From Oncomelania hupensis (lineage: Eukaryota; Mollusca; Gastropoda; Littorinimorpha; Pomatiopsidae): a stretch of DNA of 64,000 nt. Where the stretch lies: NCBI GenBank assembly GCA_036898135.1, contig CM072516.1, positions 22,003,948 through 22,067,947 on the forward strand, written 5' to 3'. Positions within the stretch are counted from its first letter, which is position 1. Each line of letters starts with the position of its first letter. Below the pieces are notes generated by a model that made no database searches, was not told the origin of the DNA, and saw nothing but the letters and a program-made list of their open reading frames with translations. Made by a program: the position numbers and the translations under genes. This document shows, in pieces, positions 23,228-35,375 of the stretch.

Positions 23228-23463
23228 CAATTAGGTGGAGTCAGCTAAGTGTCACAATACGTACGAATTATGCAGCGGAATATATAGTGTGAATACCAGA
23301 GCTGAGCCAGAAGTAATCAAAATTATATGCCGAGTCCGCAGCAGGATAACCTTTGAAATACTCACGTACAGTAACAGACATACGCACAGGCATATATTGC
23401 ACGCATGCACTCAAGCTTGTGCACGCATATGCACATGCATGCATACACATTCATGCACACACA

Positions 23464-24059
23464 TTCACATTACATTACATTACATTACATTATTATTGCT
23501 TTAGGTCCAGCGGACTTTTCCGAGCCAAATCAGGACCGGACAACCCCCGATCCGCATAAAAGATCTGCTGAAACAACTCTAGTGGTAAAACCGAAAGCTC
23601 TCCACCAGCAAGTCACTTTACAATAAAGACATCCCACGCAGGGGACGGCTGAGGCTTCACCCCAACTTATCGAACCCCCGTTTACAAAAACAAAATAGAA
23701 TACAAACATCATTATAAATTATCAACAAAACACATACATACATGTATAAAATGCCTACATTGCTAAATAATAACATCATATGAAGCCCTAGCGACCACCT
23801 GGCAGAAAGCGTCCAATATTCCCAAGCTGATCCAACAGACCTCATACACAAACAAGGAGTCTTGTCCCGGAAGAGTTTTCAAGAAAAAAGGTAGGAGACT
23901 GGTCTAGCGAAGAAGACGATAGTATAGCAGATTGATAGAACAGAGCAGGAATGAGAAAGAGCAAATGAGAAAGACAGCGACAGTGGGAATTTAAAGCAGT
24001 AAATTTCCAGAAAGTGGGGATACTATTTATACTGAAACCCCCGGCACCCCAACGGGGGT
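23464..24059 (-). mobile_element. ~560 bp repeat family, copy B
   Basis: Inverse of copy A: tail (CATTA)n at 23467-23491, then GCTTTAGGTCCAGCGGACTT, ending CCCCGGCACCCCAACGGGGG. Full length with the conserved 5' end. Confidence 0.85.
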
Positions 24060-24100
24060 ACACACATTCACATATCCACATGAACGCGCGCACACACTCA

Positions 24101-24127
24101 CATACACACACACACACACACACACAC
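24101..24127. repeat. (CA)n microsatellite
   Basis: Short AC repeat adjoining the 5' end of the preceding repeat copy. Confidence 0.85.
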
Positions 24128-24129
24128 GC

Positions 24130-25387
24130 TATCACATTAATACACACATATACGCCAGCACTTAATTACCTGTAGTTGCAAACGACCTCCTCTTCCTCTC
24201 CGTTGTCCTCTTTGTCTTATGAACTTAGATATGGCTGAATGAGTGAGTCTACTAACTGAATAAATTATCTGTTTCATAGTTTTATTGGATGCTTGGTTTG
24301 TTTTTTCAGCTGTATGGGTTGGTTATCTTATCTCGCAAATTAATTCGAATGTTGCAGGACGAACATTTTACAGAGGGGCTTTTAATATCATTTTTTCGCT
24401 CGCAACATACCTCCTTGTCATCGCGAAAGTGAATCAACATCTTTATTATCATCGACGACGATGGATTCGCGTCTTGTGGCAGCGCTTCGCAAGACCCCGA
24501 CTTTTCCAGGTTTTTCTGGTATTTTTCCCCTATTATTTTATTTAAGTACTTCAGTAGCTTATTTTGTATAAGTATTGTGATTACAATGCTGATTGTGATA
24601 GCGGTTTAGCAGCGAGTGTGTGTGTGGTGGGGATGCGTGCTAAATACAATACAACATATCTTTATTACACCAAAAGAAGTTACAGCAAGGGCAATATCAA
24701 ATTTTGATTTACATGATGCACTCTTGTTTATGACACCAATTTTATAGATTTTTCCATGTTTGTATGCGATGCTTTTCTATATTTTATATAAATATATGAG
24801 TACAACTTATGTTAATCTGATGAATAAAAATTGATACAACAAAAATATTTCATAATGTCAGTTTTATAATATAAAATGAAATGTGTGTGAGGGGAGTTCT
24901 TACATTTCATACCTTATTTATCAAGTCTGAATGTCTTTTGAGCAATGTTTAACGACTGCCATATTTCATTATAAGAGTTCATAAAGATTTAATGAATTAC
25001 ATTGAATCTGGCAGTTTGAACCATGTTGGCAAGCCTTTACGTAGTAGTCTGCTGAAGACAGTGTCTCTCAAGAGTTGGCTTAACTGCTACTGCTAAAACG
25101 TTAGACTGATTAATTATTGTGTTGAGTTTGTTTCGAGGAAAGACGTTTGCCTCGAGAAACAAAACAATGATTTATAAAAAGGTCTAACTCTTGAAACTGT
25201 TGGGGCGAATCTGTATAAGATATCCCACTATTCTGATTTTGTCTTTTTTCTCTCGGTTAATTGACTTTGGAACTTTTTAAACCGAGATGACAGTTTTTGA
25301 TGGACTAAGGCAATAAAAGTTAACAAATCTTTATGCCAAATAAAAACAGGAAAATGTTTGTTACCAACAACATGGGAACGGCTTCGT

Positions 25388-25388
<1 letters not shown>
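24130..25388. other. Probable intron; no gene seen
   Basis: Contains a LINE-tail-like fragment at 24637-24720 (CACCAAAAGAAGTTACAGCA), similar to sequence near 8368. The 86-codon frame at 24285 has no recognisable domain. Confidence 0.45.
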
Positions 25389-25475
<87 letters not shown>

Positions 25476-25482
25476 GGAATTC

Positions 25483-25553
<71 letters not shown>
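25389..25553. repeat. (AAT)n microsatellite
   Basis: About 54 AAT units with one GGAATTC interruption, ending ~100 bp upstream of a splice acceptor. Poly-Asn and poly-Ile frames are artefacts. Confidence 0.97.
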
Positions 25554-25554
<1 letters not shown>

Positions 25555-25650
25555 AGAAAATTTTAAAATTCACAGATTTACACAATGTTTTCATATTTAC
25601 ATGTGTACATATTTATTGAAATTTGTTATTTTTGCTTGCTTTGTTTTCAG

Positions 25651-26180
25651 ATTCCCAGCTGTTTTCTGACCACATCGATTTGTCCAACGCATGCCGAGCA
25701 TTTTACCAGAGTCGTCTGGAATCCCACAAAGCTCTGCGCGAGAGACTTGCCTCCTATTGCAAGTCCCATACCACGTGTTCCACGCTTACGAGGACAACAG
25801 AACGGTCAGGTCAAGGCCATCAGACTGAAGAAGAACGACACTGTCAGTGTGCTTGTGGGAGAACAGGTCAAAATCAGAGTCGAATTGGAAGTTTTACCTC
25901 GGACCAATACTTGGCAGATACAAACAAAAATCAGGATTTGACTAAAAGTGCAGATTCTTGTCAATGTCATAAACATGCGCCAGAGGGACACGAACTTCGT
26001 TCACGAGAACTTTCTAGAAGCGATTGCAGATGCAACGGAGAGCTTCCCAAAGACAAGAACGACAATCTTTCAGACAAGAGGAATAACAATCGTGGAAGTA
26101 ACGACAACAACGGCATCCAACGGCGGTCCAGTGAACCGTCTCCCATGGATGCCGCCATGCATGCTCTTCGGCAAGAAATG
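25651..26180 (+). CDS. LURAP1: LURAP1-like adaptor, internal exon
   Basis: The acceptor TTTGTTTTCAG ends at 25650. The frame is open for 530 bp to ATG|GTCAGT at 26180/26181. The exon enters with two bases of a split codon and leaves in phase 0. Most of it encodes hydrophilic, Ser/Asn/Arg-rich sequence with no domain. Its last residues, MHALRQEM, begin the leucine-rich segment completed by the exon at 49845. Joined, MHALRQEM + ASLMEKDL..QLLTLNEEIEELKW keeps the same length and heptad-like spacing as vertebrate LURAP1 (remembered as IMALKMEL..QQLVTLNEGIEAVRW). LURAP1 is known as an adaptor in actomyosin/NF-kB signalling; that role here is inferred. Confidence 0.75.
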
Positions 26181-26930
26181 GTCAGTAGAACAACTTCCTT
26201 TCATTGTTTTTGTACTTTGTATTTCGAGCAAAAGTGGAGCTGTAAGCTATGTATGGCAAGTAGACATTGTAGTGGATTGGAACCACGTGTAGCGTATTCC
26301 CGTAAGCTTTTGATGTTGTCGCCTTTTGAACTGGGCCCATCTGGTCATCAGGTGTTTGGCCCGCCAAACTAAAAGGTCATCTCTGTGTTACCAAGACATT
26401 CTTTGGTCTCGTCCTTAGTACTGACAAAGACTACTATTTATTATAGACTTTCTTTGGCACTAGCACAGGGAAAGGGGAGAGTCCCGTGTGTGTGTGTTAT
26501 TCATTTATTATTTTCTATTATCCACCTAGGTGATTTAGACATTGAAAATAAGAAAATATTAATAAACACATTTAAATGATGCTGTCTCAAAAGGTCAACC
26601 TAGAAATGTGACATTGCAGCAAAAAATTGAAAAGTGACTGAGACTTGCAGTTTTGATGTTAATGTGTGGTCTTAAGCTTAAATTTCATAAAAATAACATT
26701 TTAAACAAAATGTCTTTTCTGTTTACAGAGATATGCTTGGTAATAGGGGTGAAGGTGGCATGTGTCGCGTGTGACAGTGGACAAAAGAAAATTTTTAATA
26801 AATTAAAGAAAATAACAGCTAAGCAATTTCCAAACACAGCCCAAGTAAGCATATTACTATTGAAGAAAAAGTATTTATTTACTTTTAGTATAAAGCATTT
26901 ACCAGTACAAAATTTTGAAATGATAACTTT

Positions 26931-27575
26931 GTCCTGTCACACGCGACCAAACCATGAAGTTTATTTTTTCAAGAAAACAATCAAAACAACTTTAATAAAT
27001 ACCATCCATAGTTTATTTGCCAGTTTACATCTCAAGAAATAAGATATTTTACTATAAATTACTAAGTTCTATTTTAATAAGCATGTACCATCCCTAATTT
27101 ATATATTTTGTCTTTGTCACAACCGACACGTCACAACCAATGAACACTGAAATCATGAATTTACTTGTAAAAAGATGGTCATGGAAGAAAAAAGTAATTG
27201 CAGCATAAAAAAGTAAACAAAAAAGGACAATGCTTTTAAAGAAAATGTATAAATTTATTTCAAGTACATCATTATCAGTATAAAAGGGTAAAGTGAAAAT
27301 GTTGTCCTGTCGCACGCGACCAAACCATGAAGTAAATTTTTTCAAGAAAACAATCAAAACAACTTTAATAAATACCATCCATAGTTTATTTGCCAGTTTA
27401 CATCTCAAGAAATAAGATATTTTACTATAAATGAATAAAATCTATTTTAATAAGCATTTACCATCCATATACTCTGTTTTTTGTCTAAAGTCGGTTGTGA
27501 CAACTTTGTCTTTAGTAAAGACAAAGTTGTCACAACCGACATGTCACATCCAATGAACACTGAAATCATGATTAA
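26931..27575. repeat. ~373 bp tandem duplication inside the TIR element
   Basis: Unit 1 begins GTCCTGTCACACGCGACC at 26931 and unit 2 begins GTCCTGTCGCACGCGACC at 27304. Both contain CAAAACAACTTTAATAAATA, CCATCCATAGTTTATTTGCC and AATGAACACTGAAATCATGA. Unit 2 has additionally gained a hairpin. Confidence 0.88.
27490..27540. repeat. Perfect 25 bp hairpin with 1 nt loop
   Basis: 27490-27514 is exactly the reverse complement of 27516-27540. The arm is GTCGGTTGTGACAACTTTGT plus CTTTA. Each arm starts with the recurrent GTCGGTTGTGACA motif, so two inverted motif copies face each other. Confidence 0.95.
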
Positions 27576-28670
27576 CTAGTAGAATTTTAAAAAAGTAAAT
27601 TTGAGTAGAACACAAAAAAAGGTGAATGGCATATTTACTCATTTGCATATAGCACAAGAAAGATTTAAATAAACTCTGCAAAACAAAGCAGTCAAGGAAT
27701 CACTTCATCTTTTATCACTAAAAGTAAAAAACGAAAGCAAATTTAAAAGCACGTGTTTTCATCAGTGCATCAAGTGCGAAAAATGAAAAATAGCATCTGT
27801 AATTTAATTTTTAACATAGAATAAACCAGTTTATGTTAAGATAAAAATATTTTCTTACAATATTGATAGACTCTTTGATTGGTCGTAACATGTGGTCGGT
27901 TGTGACAAGGAAAAAACAAAATCGATAGAGAAACACCAACCTGGTCTTTTCAAAGCATCCATCTTGGAATGAAAACTTTGGATCGGAAATCTCAAGAGAC
28001 TTTCGCTGTAACTATTTCCGTGTGAAAAGGTACTAATCGTCATCAATTTGTTAAATTTTCGGATTGGAAATGATGGTTACCGAAAGACAAAGGAATTACT
28101 TACGTTCAATTTACGATAAATTTACTATGAAAGAATTATTATTTTCCTACAAAAAAACATAAATTAGTGAGGATAAGTAATGTTTAATCTGTCAATGATT
28201 TTTTTTCTTATTTAATCAGCATGGATGTGTAGCTATCTAAGAAGAAAGGCAAGCAACGTTGAGACAAAGTACGTCACGACCGATCACGTCATTTTTACAA
28301 ACCCCCTAAACATAAATAAAAATGTTTTGCAAAGCTGAAAGACATTTAAAATTAAAAATTAACATTAATGCAACACATCAAACATAAAAAGTTCATTTGT
28401 TTCACTCAATTTTATTGAAAAGGAGATGGAGTTTTTTCAGGTCACACAGAATGTCACATTCGCGCCAACAAAATTTTGTCAATTTTTAGTGGAAAAATAG
28501 CAATAAAAAACTTCTTTCAACCTTTGTGTGTGTAATGTTGATATATGTTAGTACCTAGTTATATTGCTTTTTTATAAATGCAAAGAAAAAGCTTTAATAC
28601 ATGACCGAAATATTTTTTTTATGGTTCAAAGACTGCATGCTTCCTTTTGGTCACCTTTTGAGACAGCATC

Positions 28671-29515
28671 AAATAACTAACTAGAAAAAAAAATCAACTT
28701 ATTAACTAGAATTGCTAAAACAAAATTAGTTTAACATTAAAATAACTATACTGTTTGGTAAATCTATAAGTTCTCTCCTCGTCCTGTAAGGCTCTATCGT
28801 CTCATTCTTGAAGCATGGAACTTGAACATCCGTCTGGTTGTTTTGTGGGCCATTGTCGTGAGGTATTTCTCAGCAACGGTGGCGAAAACAACATATGCGA
28901 CATGGCTAGTGGGACACTGACAATCCATTGTGCTATTGCCAGCCAAACAACCAATGTAAAAAAAAATGTTTGACATAGCGAGTAGTACAAATTTATATCT
29001 TTGGTAGTATACTGTAGTTTATGCAGCACATTGCGGTGTGTTGATATTTGTCGGTTGCGTAAGTTAGTACAATGACCATATGAATTACTTACTTCGATTC
29101 ATTTTGCTTTAACTACATATATCCTGACGCTAACCATGTGGAGGGTATTGTGTTCTGCATTGCTTCGAGGCAGATGTAATATTATATTACACAAGTGCAC
29201 ATTAGAGGAAATCCCAACAATACCAGTAATCTATAAATAAATAAATAAATAATATTAGGAGTGTGTGATGGGTGTGCATAGAAGGGAAGAAGTTAGGGTT
29301 AAAGGCAGAAGAGAGAAGATGTACAGGTTAATAAATTAGTCAACGTTATTTATAATATAAAATAATAATGGAGACATGAAGGTTGGTGGGGGTGGAGAGA
29401 AGGAGTGTGGAGACCAGCAGACAGCTAGCCAGGGGCTTCTTGCTATATTAACAATGTATGCATTACTACAAAAAGAAAAATATATTATAGATAGATAGAT
29501 AGATAAGATAAGATT

Positions 29516-29550
<35 letters not shown>

Positions 29551-30219
29551 AGATAAGATAAGATAAGATAAGATATATAGATATCGTACCGTGCGTGTGT
29601 GTGCGGGAGAGAGAGAAGATTTCTTGACTTGACTTCGTAACTTATAACGCACGTAGTTGTTTTTACTATATTTGTTTTCACACAAGTAGATTCTGCGGCG
29701 CACGCGCGTGTGTGTGCCTATTGATGATGATGTGTGTGTGCTTGTAATTGTTCGTTTCCGTGTGAGATTCAGAGCGTTTTTGTGTGTAGTACTTGAACTT
29801 AAAAGAAGCGAACTGTCTTAAAAGGGGCTTTAGTAGTCCAATCCTTTGTTTCCATTTCTTTCGCCTTACCACCAACTTCACCACCACCACCACCTCCACC
29901 ACCGCGAAACACAGTTCTCCCACAAAGCTAAACCAGAGAGCTCAACAGCACGGTACGAATCTCGTGTCAAGCATTATTTTTTTTATATACACAAGTGCTG
30001 TAGTCAGTCATAAGAAACAAGGATGAGGATTAGTGGTTATATAGTCTGGACATAGACCACAAGTAAGTATTTATGGTCTAGGGTCTGGACTCCTACAATA
30101 AGATACTGTAAGTACTGTTTGTTTGGTACAAAGGACTGAATAATTCTAATTAATCTAATTAGCGGTTTACCGTCTCAGAGAATGTAGCCCATTAATAGTA
30201 TTGACCAAAAACGAGGTCG
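28671..30219. other. Intron; microsatellites, one unassigned minus-strand frame
   Basis: Minus-strand frame 28976-28794 ends in KTTRRMFKFHASRMRR and is of unknown origin. (TAAA)n lies at 29232-29251 and (AGATA)n at 29489-29576. CCACCA-rich sequence lies at 29870-29905. Nothing else is recognisable. Confidence 0.45.
29489..29576. repeat. (AGATA)n / (GATA)n microsatellite
   Basis: ATAGATAGATAG followed by about thirteen AGATA pentamers. Confidence 0.95.
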
Positions 30220-30262
30220 AGATCTAACTCAAGCCGCCCAAGGCGCCAACTTGCATCTTGCT
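30220..30262 (-). mobile_element. SINE-B fragment
   Basis: GATCTAACTCAAGCCGCCCA and AGGCGCCAACTTGCA are the inverse of the SINE-B block TGCAAGTTGGCG..GGCGGCTTGAGTTAGATC. Only ~40 bp remain. Confidence 0.7.
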
Positions 30263-30888
30263 GCGCAGTCTTCCGTCTCAGACAACAACAGCAGACTCGG
30301 TTGGTCTCGAATAGTATGGCATATACCAGTAGTATTTTCTTTACTAGCGCAGGTACCGGTAGTTGTGTTTTCTGTACTAGTCGATGGCGACCAGACATAC
30401 CGCTGTTTTTTGTGGGTTTTTTGTGTTTTTTTTTATTTTTTATTTACCATTGTCACGTGGGGTTTATGGGCTCTGCACAATGGAATTATGGACCCTCACG
30501 TTTATTCGGTGGGAACTGCTAGTAGGTCACCCTATGAATTACTTTAATAAATTTATTTGTTTAGCTCGTTCTGTGTTAAGGTTGGGGTACAGAGATAGAT
30601 AGAAAAATGGTAAAAGATTACTGTCACACTAGCTTTCACACGGCTATGAATCATATGTAGTCCAGCCACTTGATAACAGTTAAAATCTCACATTTATTTC
30701 TTCCACTCTATACAAGATTCTCTAAGTACTAATCTAACTTAAAAAGTCTCAGTCACTGCTAATAGTTCGATCGCTGATAGTCTAGGCAGCTGTTATTTCT
30801 TCCTCGGGCACTTTCTATAATATTTCATGTAGATTTGGACTACTGTGGTCCGTTTTACAGTTTCTGAAGAGTTGGACTACTGTGGTCC

Positions 30889-31985
30889 TGTTATGATCAG
30901 TTTAAGTGCACTTCTGGGGGTACACTTAACTTTCTTATGGTGCGGTCGAAGTCCTTCTGTGATAGCTTCTGGTACACCTTTGTAGTTGTGTAGTTGGGTT
31001 CCCTTGCCACGCTGTGGGGTCTGACAGGGTGTCTTTCAAGGCAGCTCTTTCCGTCTTGTGCGGTAGAGTCTCCTCGACCAACTAGTCGTTTCTGTGGAGT
31101 GGGGTGCACAGGATAGCTCGGGATAGCTCGGGATAGCTCGCCTGCTCGTCTGTAATATAAGAGACGAAATTCTGCACAACCCTGAATAATCGGTTTGTGC
31201 AGAGCGTCTCACTGAAAGCCAAGTAGCCCTCAGTGATAGCTCCACATCTCTATACATAAGCGACGAACATTCTGCTACTTCCGGGTTCCACTGGAATCTC
31301 ACTCTAAATTCCTATACATACATAAATATCAATCGTGGCTAACTATACACATCCAGAATTAATAATATTATAAACATTCACGGGTACAGCCACTGGTCTG
31401 CAAACATACATATAAGTTAAACAACAGTGGTTCCGTACGGGATACAACATGGCGGCGCAACCGGTCGTGTTTCACCTCGTGGTAGGCTCTTCCACGTGGT
31501 CCCGCAAATTCGGATTAACAATTCACATTTATGCATAGCAAATTCCACAAACATAATTTCAACAATAATATAAATATATCACGATGAAACTGAAGGGTGT
31601 TCATTTACCTGTTTGACAAGTTCAGGCCCGTGTTGACTAAATAGAATTCTGAGATTCTAAGTCCTGCTTCCTGGTCTATGAGTGAAGATAGTTCTCTGCT
31701 AGCTAAGGAGATGTTACTTCTTCCTCGTCTCACACACGACTGATTCAAACTGTGTTAGGCTCTGACACATTCAAACTGCTCTACCCGCTTAGCTGCTTCT
31801 GATTGGTTAAAACGGTCCGATTCAAAACTCAAGTGCTGAGTCACTGCGATGTGGGTCGGGCTCGCGGTGTGTGGTCTGCTGTGTAATTTAATTGCTGCTG
31901 TGTAATAGTCTAACTTCTCTACTGTTACAAAGACTACACATGGCTAAATAGTCAACAAGCAGAGTTAAGACTAGCCAAATCATGA
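30889..31985 (-). mobile_element. Possible solo LTR (weak)
   Basis: Read on the minus strand, the segment opens TGTCATGATTTGG and closes GATCATAACA, matching the TG..CA rule with imperfect terminal inversion. It is ~1.1 kb with no coding frame. No 5 bp target duplication is seen (flanks ATGGT and GGACC), and no internal gag/pol lies nearby. Other features: a GGGATAGCTC triple repeat at 31111-31140 and two GGACTACTGTGGTCC copies at 30837 and 30874. Confidence 0.2.
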
Positions 31986-31989
31986 CAAC

Positions 31990-33716
31990 CATCCGGCGAG
32001 CCAGTCTTCAGTAATAACAAACGCACCGTGTGACAAGTAGTCTATGGTATCTTTGTTTGTATACATGTGTATGTTCTGTTCGGTTTGACGTGAAAGTGTT
32101 ATTATGGTGTTTGTTGCACTAGACCTGTTTGTTAAAATTTCATTTTTCGGTTGAAAAATCATTTTTAAGATACTTTTTTTTTAAAATTAGTACAAAGTTA
32201 GTATCTGTATCACTATCAATATTTTATTTACATTTACACCTAAGATGTTGAGTTTGGACACAAACGCATACACGCTCACAATCGCGGGCTGTTACGCGCG
32301 CACCTAATAACCGAATAATTGTAAGAAGATATCCATAATGATTATAGTCCACAGAAGCCCGTCGAAGTCCATTGTAAAAAAAAAAATCGCCCTTATAGCG
32401 CATTCATTCATAGAACAGACATAATTTATATGAGACGGAACGCTGTAGCAGACTTGAACTTTGTCACCATAGGGGTCACAATGAAAATCGCAGCAGAACT
32501 TAACTTTCTAATTCTCACCTGCATGTGTTAATGTTGTTACAAAATTGACGGAATAACATCAAAAGGCTGAAAGGCTGCCGCTGATTTTTCGCATACGCTT
32601 ACAGAGGAACACTAACCGCGATTAAAATAACAACCACAAAAGATTTAAATCTTCAAGTTCCTGACCTTCTAAGGAAAACTCACAAGGGGTATACTTCGCA
32701 CATCGAACTAACTAAGTGTTATGAATTAAATGTTAATTCTCTCTTGTACACGGTCTGTTAATGCCACGGGGCATTTTGTATTCCGTTGTCAAACCCAGCT
32801 AGGCACGGAATGTTGTGGTTTTTGATGACTCATTATATATCTAGAAAATTACAATTAATTTAATAACAAATGAGTTATCAAAACCCACTACATAACAATG
32901 TTGACATTTGCTGGATGGACTCCCTTTTCAGTGGCCAGTTTTAGGAACTGAAAAGGGTTATTATGTTATGGATCTTGTTCTATGGGGGTCACGGACGTTC
33001 TATAATTTTTTTGCCTAGCCTCCTGTTTTCTATCTATCCTTTTGTCTATCCTCCGAAATGATGTAGAACAGCTATTGATCCGGGGCAGTCTGTGACAGCT
33101 TAGGCGATATCCACGGCCATACTCAGTATCGGAGACCGGGTTGTTCTATGCCCAAAACAGTTCGAGTAGGCAGGGCGAAGGGTGTTCGGGCTCTGGGAAA
33201 CCACGAAGATTGCATTTGGCTGGAGTAGCGACATACATTCTGCGCAATGCGATCTGCACTTATTTAACGAAGTTCGTAAGCGCTCGTGATCGTTTAGTGA
33301 CAATACGATAAGTATCTGCGCTTCCGTCAAGCAGATCCCAATTGTGACAACGTAGGACTATGCGAGCTGAAAACGGTTGCGGGCTCTGATTTTCAGCTTA
33401 CCGAAAGCGGAAAATCCAAACGGCAGGAACGTTCTGGACCTCGCGCAAGACGGATGTCCGTATACTTCTAGGTCCTTTGGTAGTGAGAGGGATAGCCATG
33501 ACTTTGTGTCATGTTCCTCTAAAGCCTGGATAGCATGTTACAAAGTCGGGTAAATTCAATCTTTATTACAACTGATCCGTAGCCATTCCTCAGACTTTCA
33601 GTATCGCTATCTCTATATCAATATCAATGTGGACACCTGAGAACGTGGACGAGAATGGAAAATGGCAGAATAGAGATAACAGAAGGAGGGCATGGACTGG
33701 CTGCCCAGTAGGGTTT
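31990..33716. other. Intron; no gene seen
   Basis: The only structure I see is a small hairpin at about 32925-32960 (CCCTTTTCAGT and ACTGAAAAGGG). Base composition is unremarkable. Confidence 0.45.
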
Positions 33717-34277
33717 TGATTGATTGATTGATTGATTGATTTATTGTTGCTTTAGGTCCAGCGGACTCTTCCGAGCCAAATCAGGACCGGACAACCCCCG
33801 ATCCGCATAAAAGATCTGCTGAAACAACCCCAGTGGGAAAATTGAATGCCCTCCACCGGCCAGTCACTTTACAATAAAGACATCCCACGCGGGGGACGGC
33901 TGAGGGTTGACCTCAACTACGCGAACACCCCGGTTACAAAAACAAAATAGAATACAAACATCATTATAAATCATCAACCAAACACATACATATAAAATGC
34001 CTATAGTGCTAAATAGTACATTCATAGGAAGCCCTAGTGACCACCCGGCAGAAAGCGTCCAACACTCCCAAGCTGATCCAACAGACCTCATACACAAACA
34101 AGGAGTCTTGTCCAGGAAGAGTTTTCAAGAAAAAAGGTAGGTCATTGATCTAGCGAAGAAGAAGATAGTATAGCAGAGTGAAGGACAGAGCAAGAATAGG
34201 AAAGAGTAAATGAGGAAGACAGCGACAGTGGGAATTTAAAGCACTAAATTTCCATAAAGTGGGGATACTATTTATAG
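33717..34277 (-). mobile_element. ~560 bp repeat family, copy C (5'-truncated)
   Basis: (TTGA)n tail at 33717-33742, then TTGCTTTAGGTCCAGCGGAC. The match ends at GTGGGGATACTATTTATA, short of the CCCCAACGGGGG 5' terminus. Confidence 0.85.
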
Positions 34278-34603
34278 TTTGCTGCAGGTATTAGCAGCAG
34301 GTGCTGAAATGAAAAGATGGGGTTAAGAGATTTCTAAATATAATTGTCGGAGGGGTGAGATCAGTTCGCCTGATACTGGCGGGGGGTCCTATCGGGCTGG
34401 TTGTTGCTATTCAAGAGGCGTGAGTGAAAATTTAACTGGACCGCTACTTGAGTCAAGCCGTGGTCTTTGTAGTTTTGAAGTAAGCTTAGATACACGCCTA
34501 CAGAACGGGTTGGCGTCCAGTGGAAGTGTAATGCATCCGATAAGAAGTTGATTGAGTTGCTCGGAATAACAATAAGAGTACCGTGTTAGCTTAGAACGCT
34601 CAG

Positions 34604-34645
34604 AGGGGCCGGGTAGCTCAGTTGGTAAGAGCGTCTTGCTAGTAA
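34604..34645 (+). mobile_element. SINE-A head fragment
   Basis: GGGGCCGGGTAGCTCAGTTG GTAAGAGCGTCTTGCTAGTAA matches the first ~42 bp of SINE-A. It then changes abruptly to LINE endonuclease sequence, a recombination or deletion junction. Confidence 0.85.
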
Positions 34646-35335
34646 GGGGTTGCTCTCAGACGGATGGTAATGAGTCTACTGGAGACTGGGCGGCAACCCA
34701 TGACAGTGGCTAGAATGTTCTTGTGGACCAAGAATCCAACGCCGTGTTCGTGCCTGTCATCTCTACCGCTGAAATAGAGCTTGTGGCCTTTGTCAGTCGT
34801 TGTTTCACCTAGGCCTTTCCAGCGCAGTTCGCTGATACCTAGAACGTTCCATCGATAGTGGTCCAGCTCGTGGGCCAGTTCTTCTAATTTTCCTTCCGCA
34901 GTTAGGGTCCTGACATTCCAGGTTCCTATGACGATGTTGTTTCTCGTGCGGATCTTGCTAGTTTGTCCATCAGTAGCATACTTTTCACCTCCGTCCTGGT
35001 GGCCAACGGAAGGCGCGGTCCTTGTGTAGCCGGGCGACGACCGATCCGGCATGGAATTAGTGGATAGCCTCATCATGTGTTGTGTCTTGGGCAAAAAAGA
35101 CCTGGCAGGGCCCAATCCTCTCCAGGCTGTTGGCCACAGCCGAAATCCACGAATACAGTGTGGCTCGCCTTGGCCCTGAGCACGTGGTCGTTGAACCTGT
35201 AGTAACGTGAGGTTCCTCCGCCCTGGCCGGTGACTTCTGTGTAGAAGACTTTCGCCCAGTGATGCCGTGCTAACATCACCCCTGTTAGTCGCCTCTTACG
35301 ACACGCCGGGAAACGTTGGGTCTATTCTATTTGCC
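34646..35335 (-). mobile_element. RTE-type LINE 5' UTR and endonuclease N-terminus
   Basis: The minus strand carries GTCGTAAGAGGCGACTAAC (5' region), then a frame of 158 codons. It includes NNIVIGTWNVRTL (first AP-endonuclease motif, catalytic Asn) and NVLGISELRWKG (second motif, catalytic Glu), with HGVGFLVHKN following. The frame runs off at RLITIRLRA where it meets the SINE-A head at 34645. LINE copies normally lose the 5' end; this one has lost its 3' end, so it is the product of a later rearrangement or deletion. Confidence 0.88.
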
Positions 35336-35375
35336 CGAACCCACAGAGCAAATACTGAGTATGGGGACCACTAAA

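Larger units (their letters stand above)
26578..28670. mobile_element. 2,093 bp TIR element with repeated TGTCACAACCGAC-like motifs
   Basis: It starts GATGCTGTCTCAAAAGGTCA and ends TGACC/TCACCTTTTGAGACAGCATC in inverse, giving ~20 bp TIRs. AAAT is repeated on both sides (26574-26577 and 28671-28674), so a 4 bp target duplication. Motifs like GTCGGTTGTGACA recur in both orientations (near 26776, 26935, 27118, 27308, 27492, 27530, 27893, 28275 and 28440), as expected for transposase binding sites. No long coding frame is present, so it appears non-autonomous. Superfamily unassigned; the 4 bp duplication would allow Sola or Chapaev-like groups. Confidence 0.8.

Noticed and set aside
24285..24545. 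86-codon hydrophobic/basic frame
   Set aside because: No recognisable domain, no splice or start context beyond an ATG, and it lies in a probable intron.
25585..25941. Alternative frame with QVKAIRLKKNDTVSVLVGEQ
   Set aside because: It looks protein-like but stops at 25941 within the exon. Only the frame from 25651 to 26180 joins correctly to the LURAP1 core.
30889..31985. Solo LTR
   Set aside because: TGTCATGAT..ATCATAACA ends are suggestive, but there is no flanking duplication and no related LTR or internal region in the window. Kept only as a low-confidence feature.
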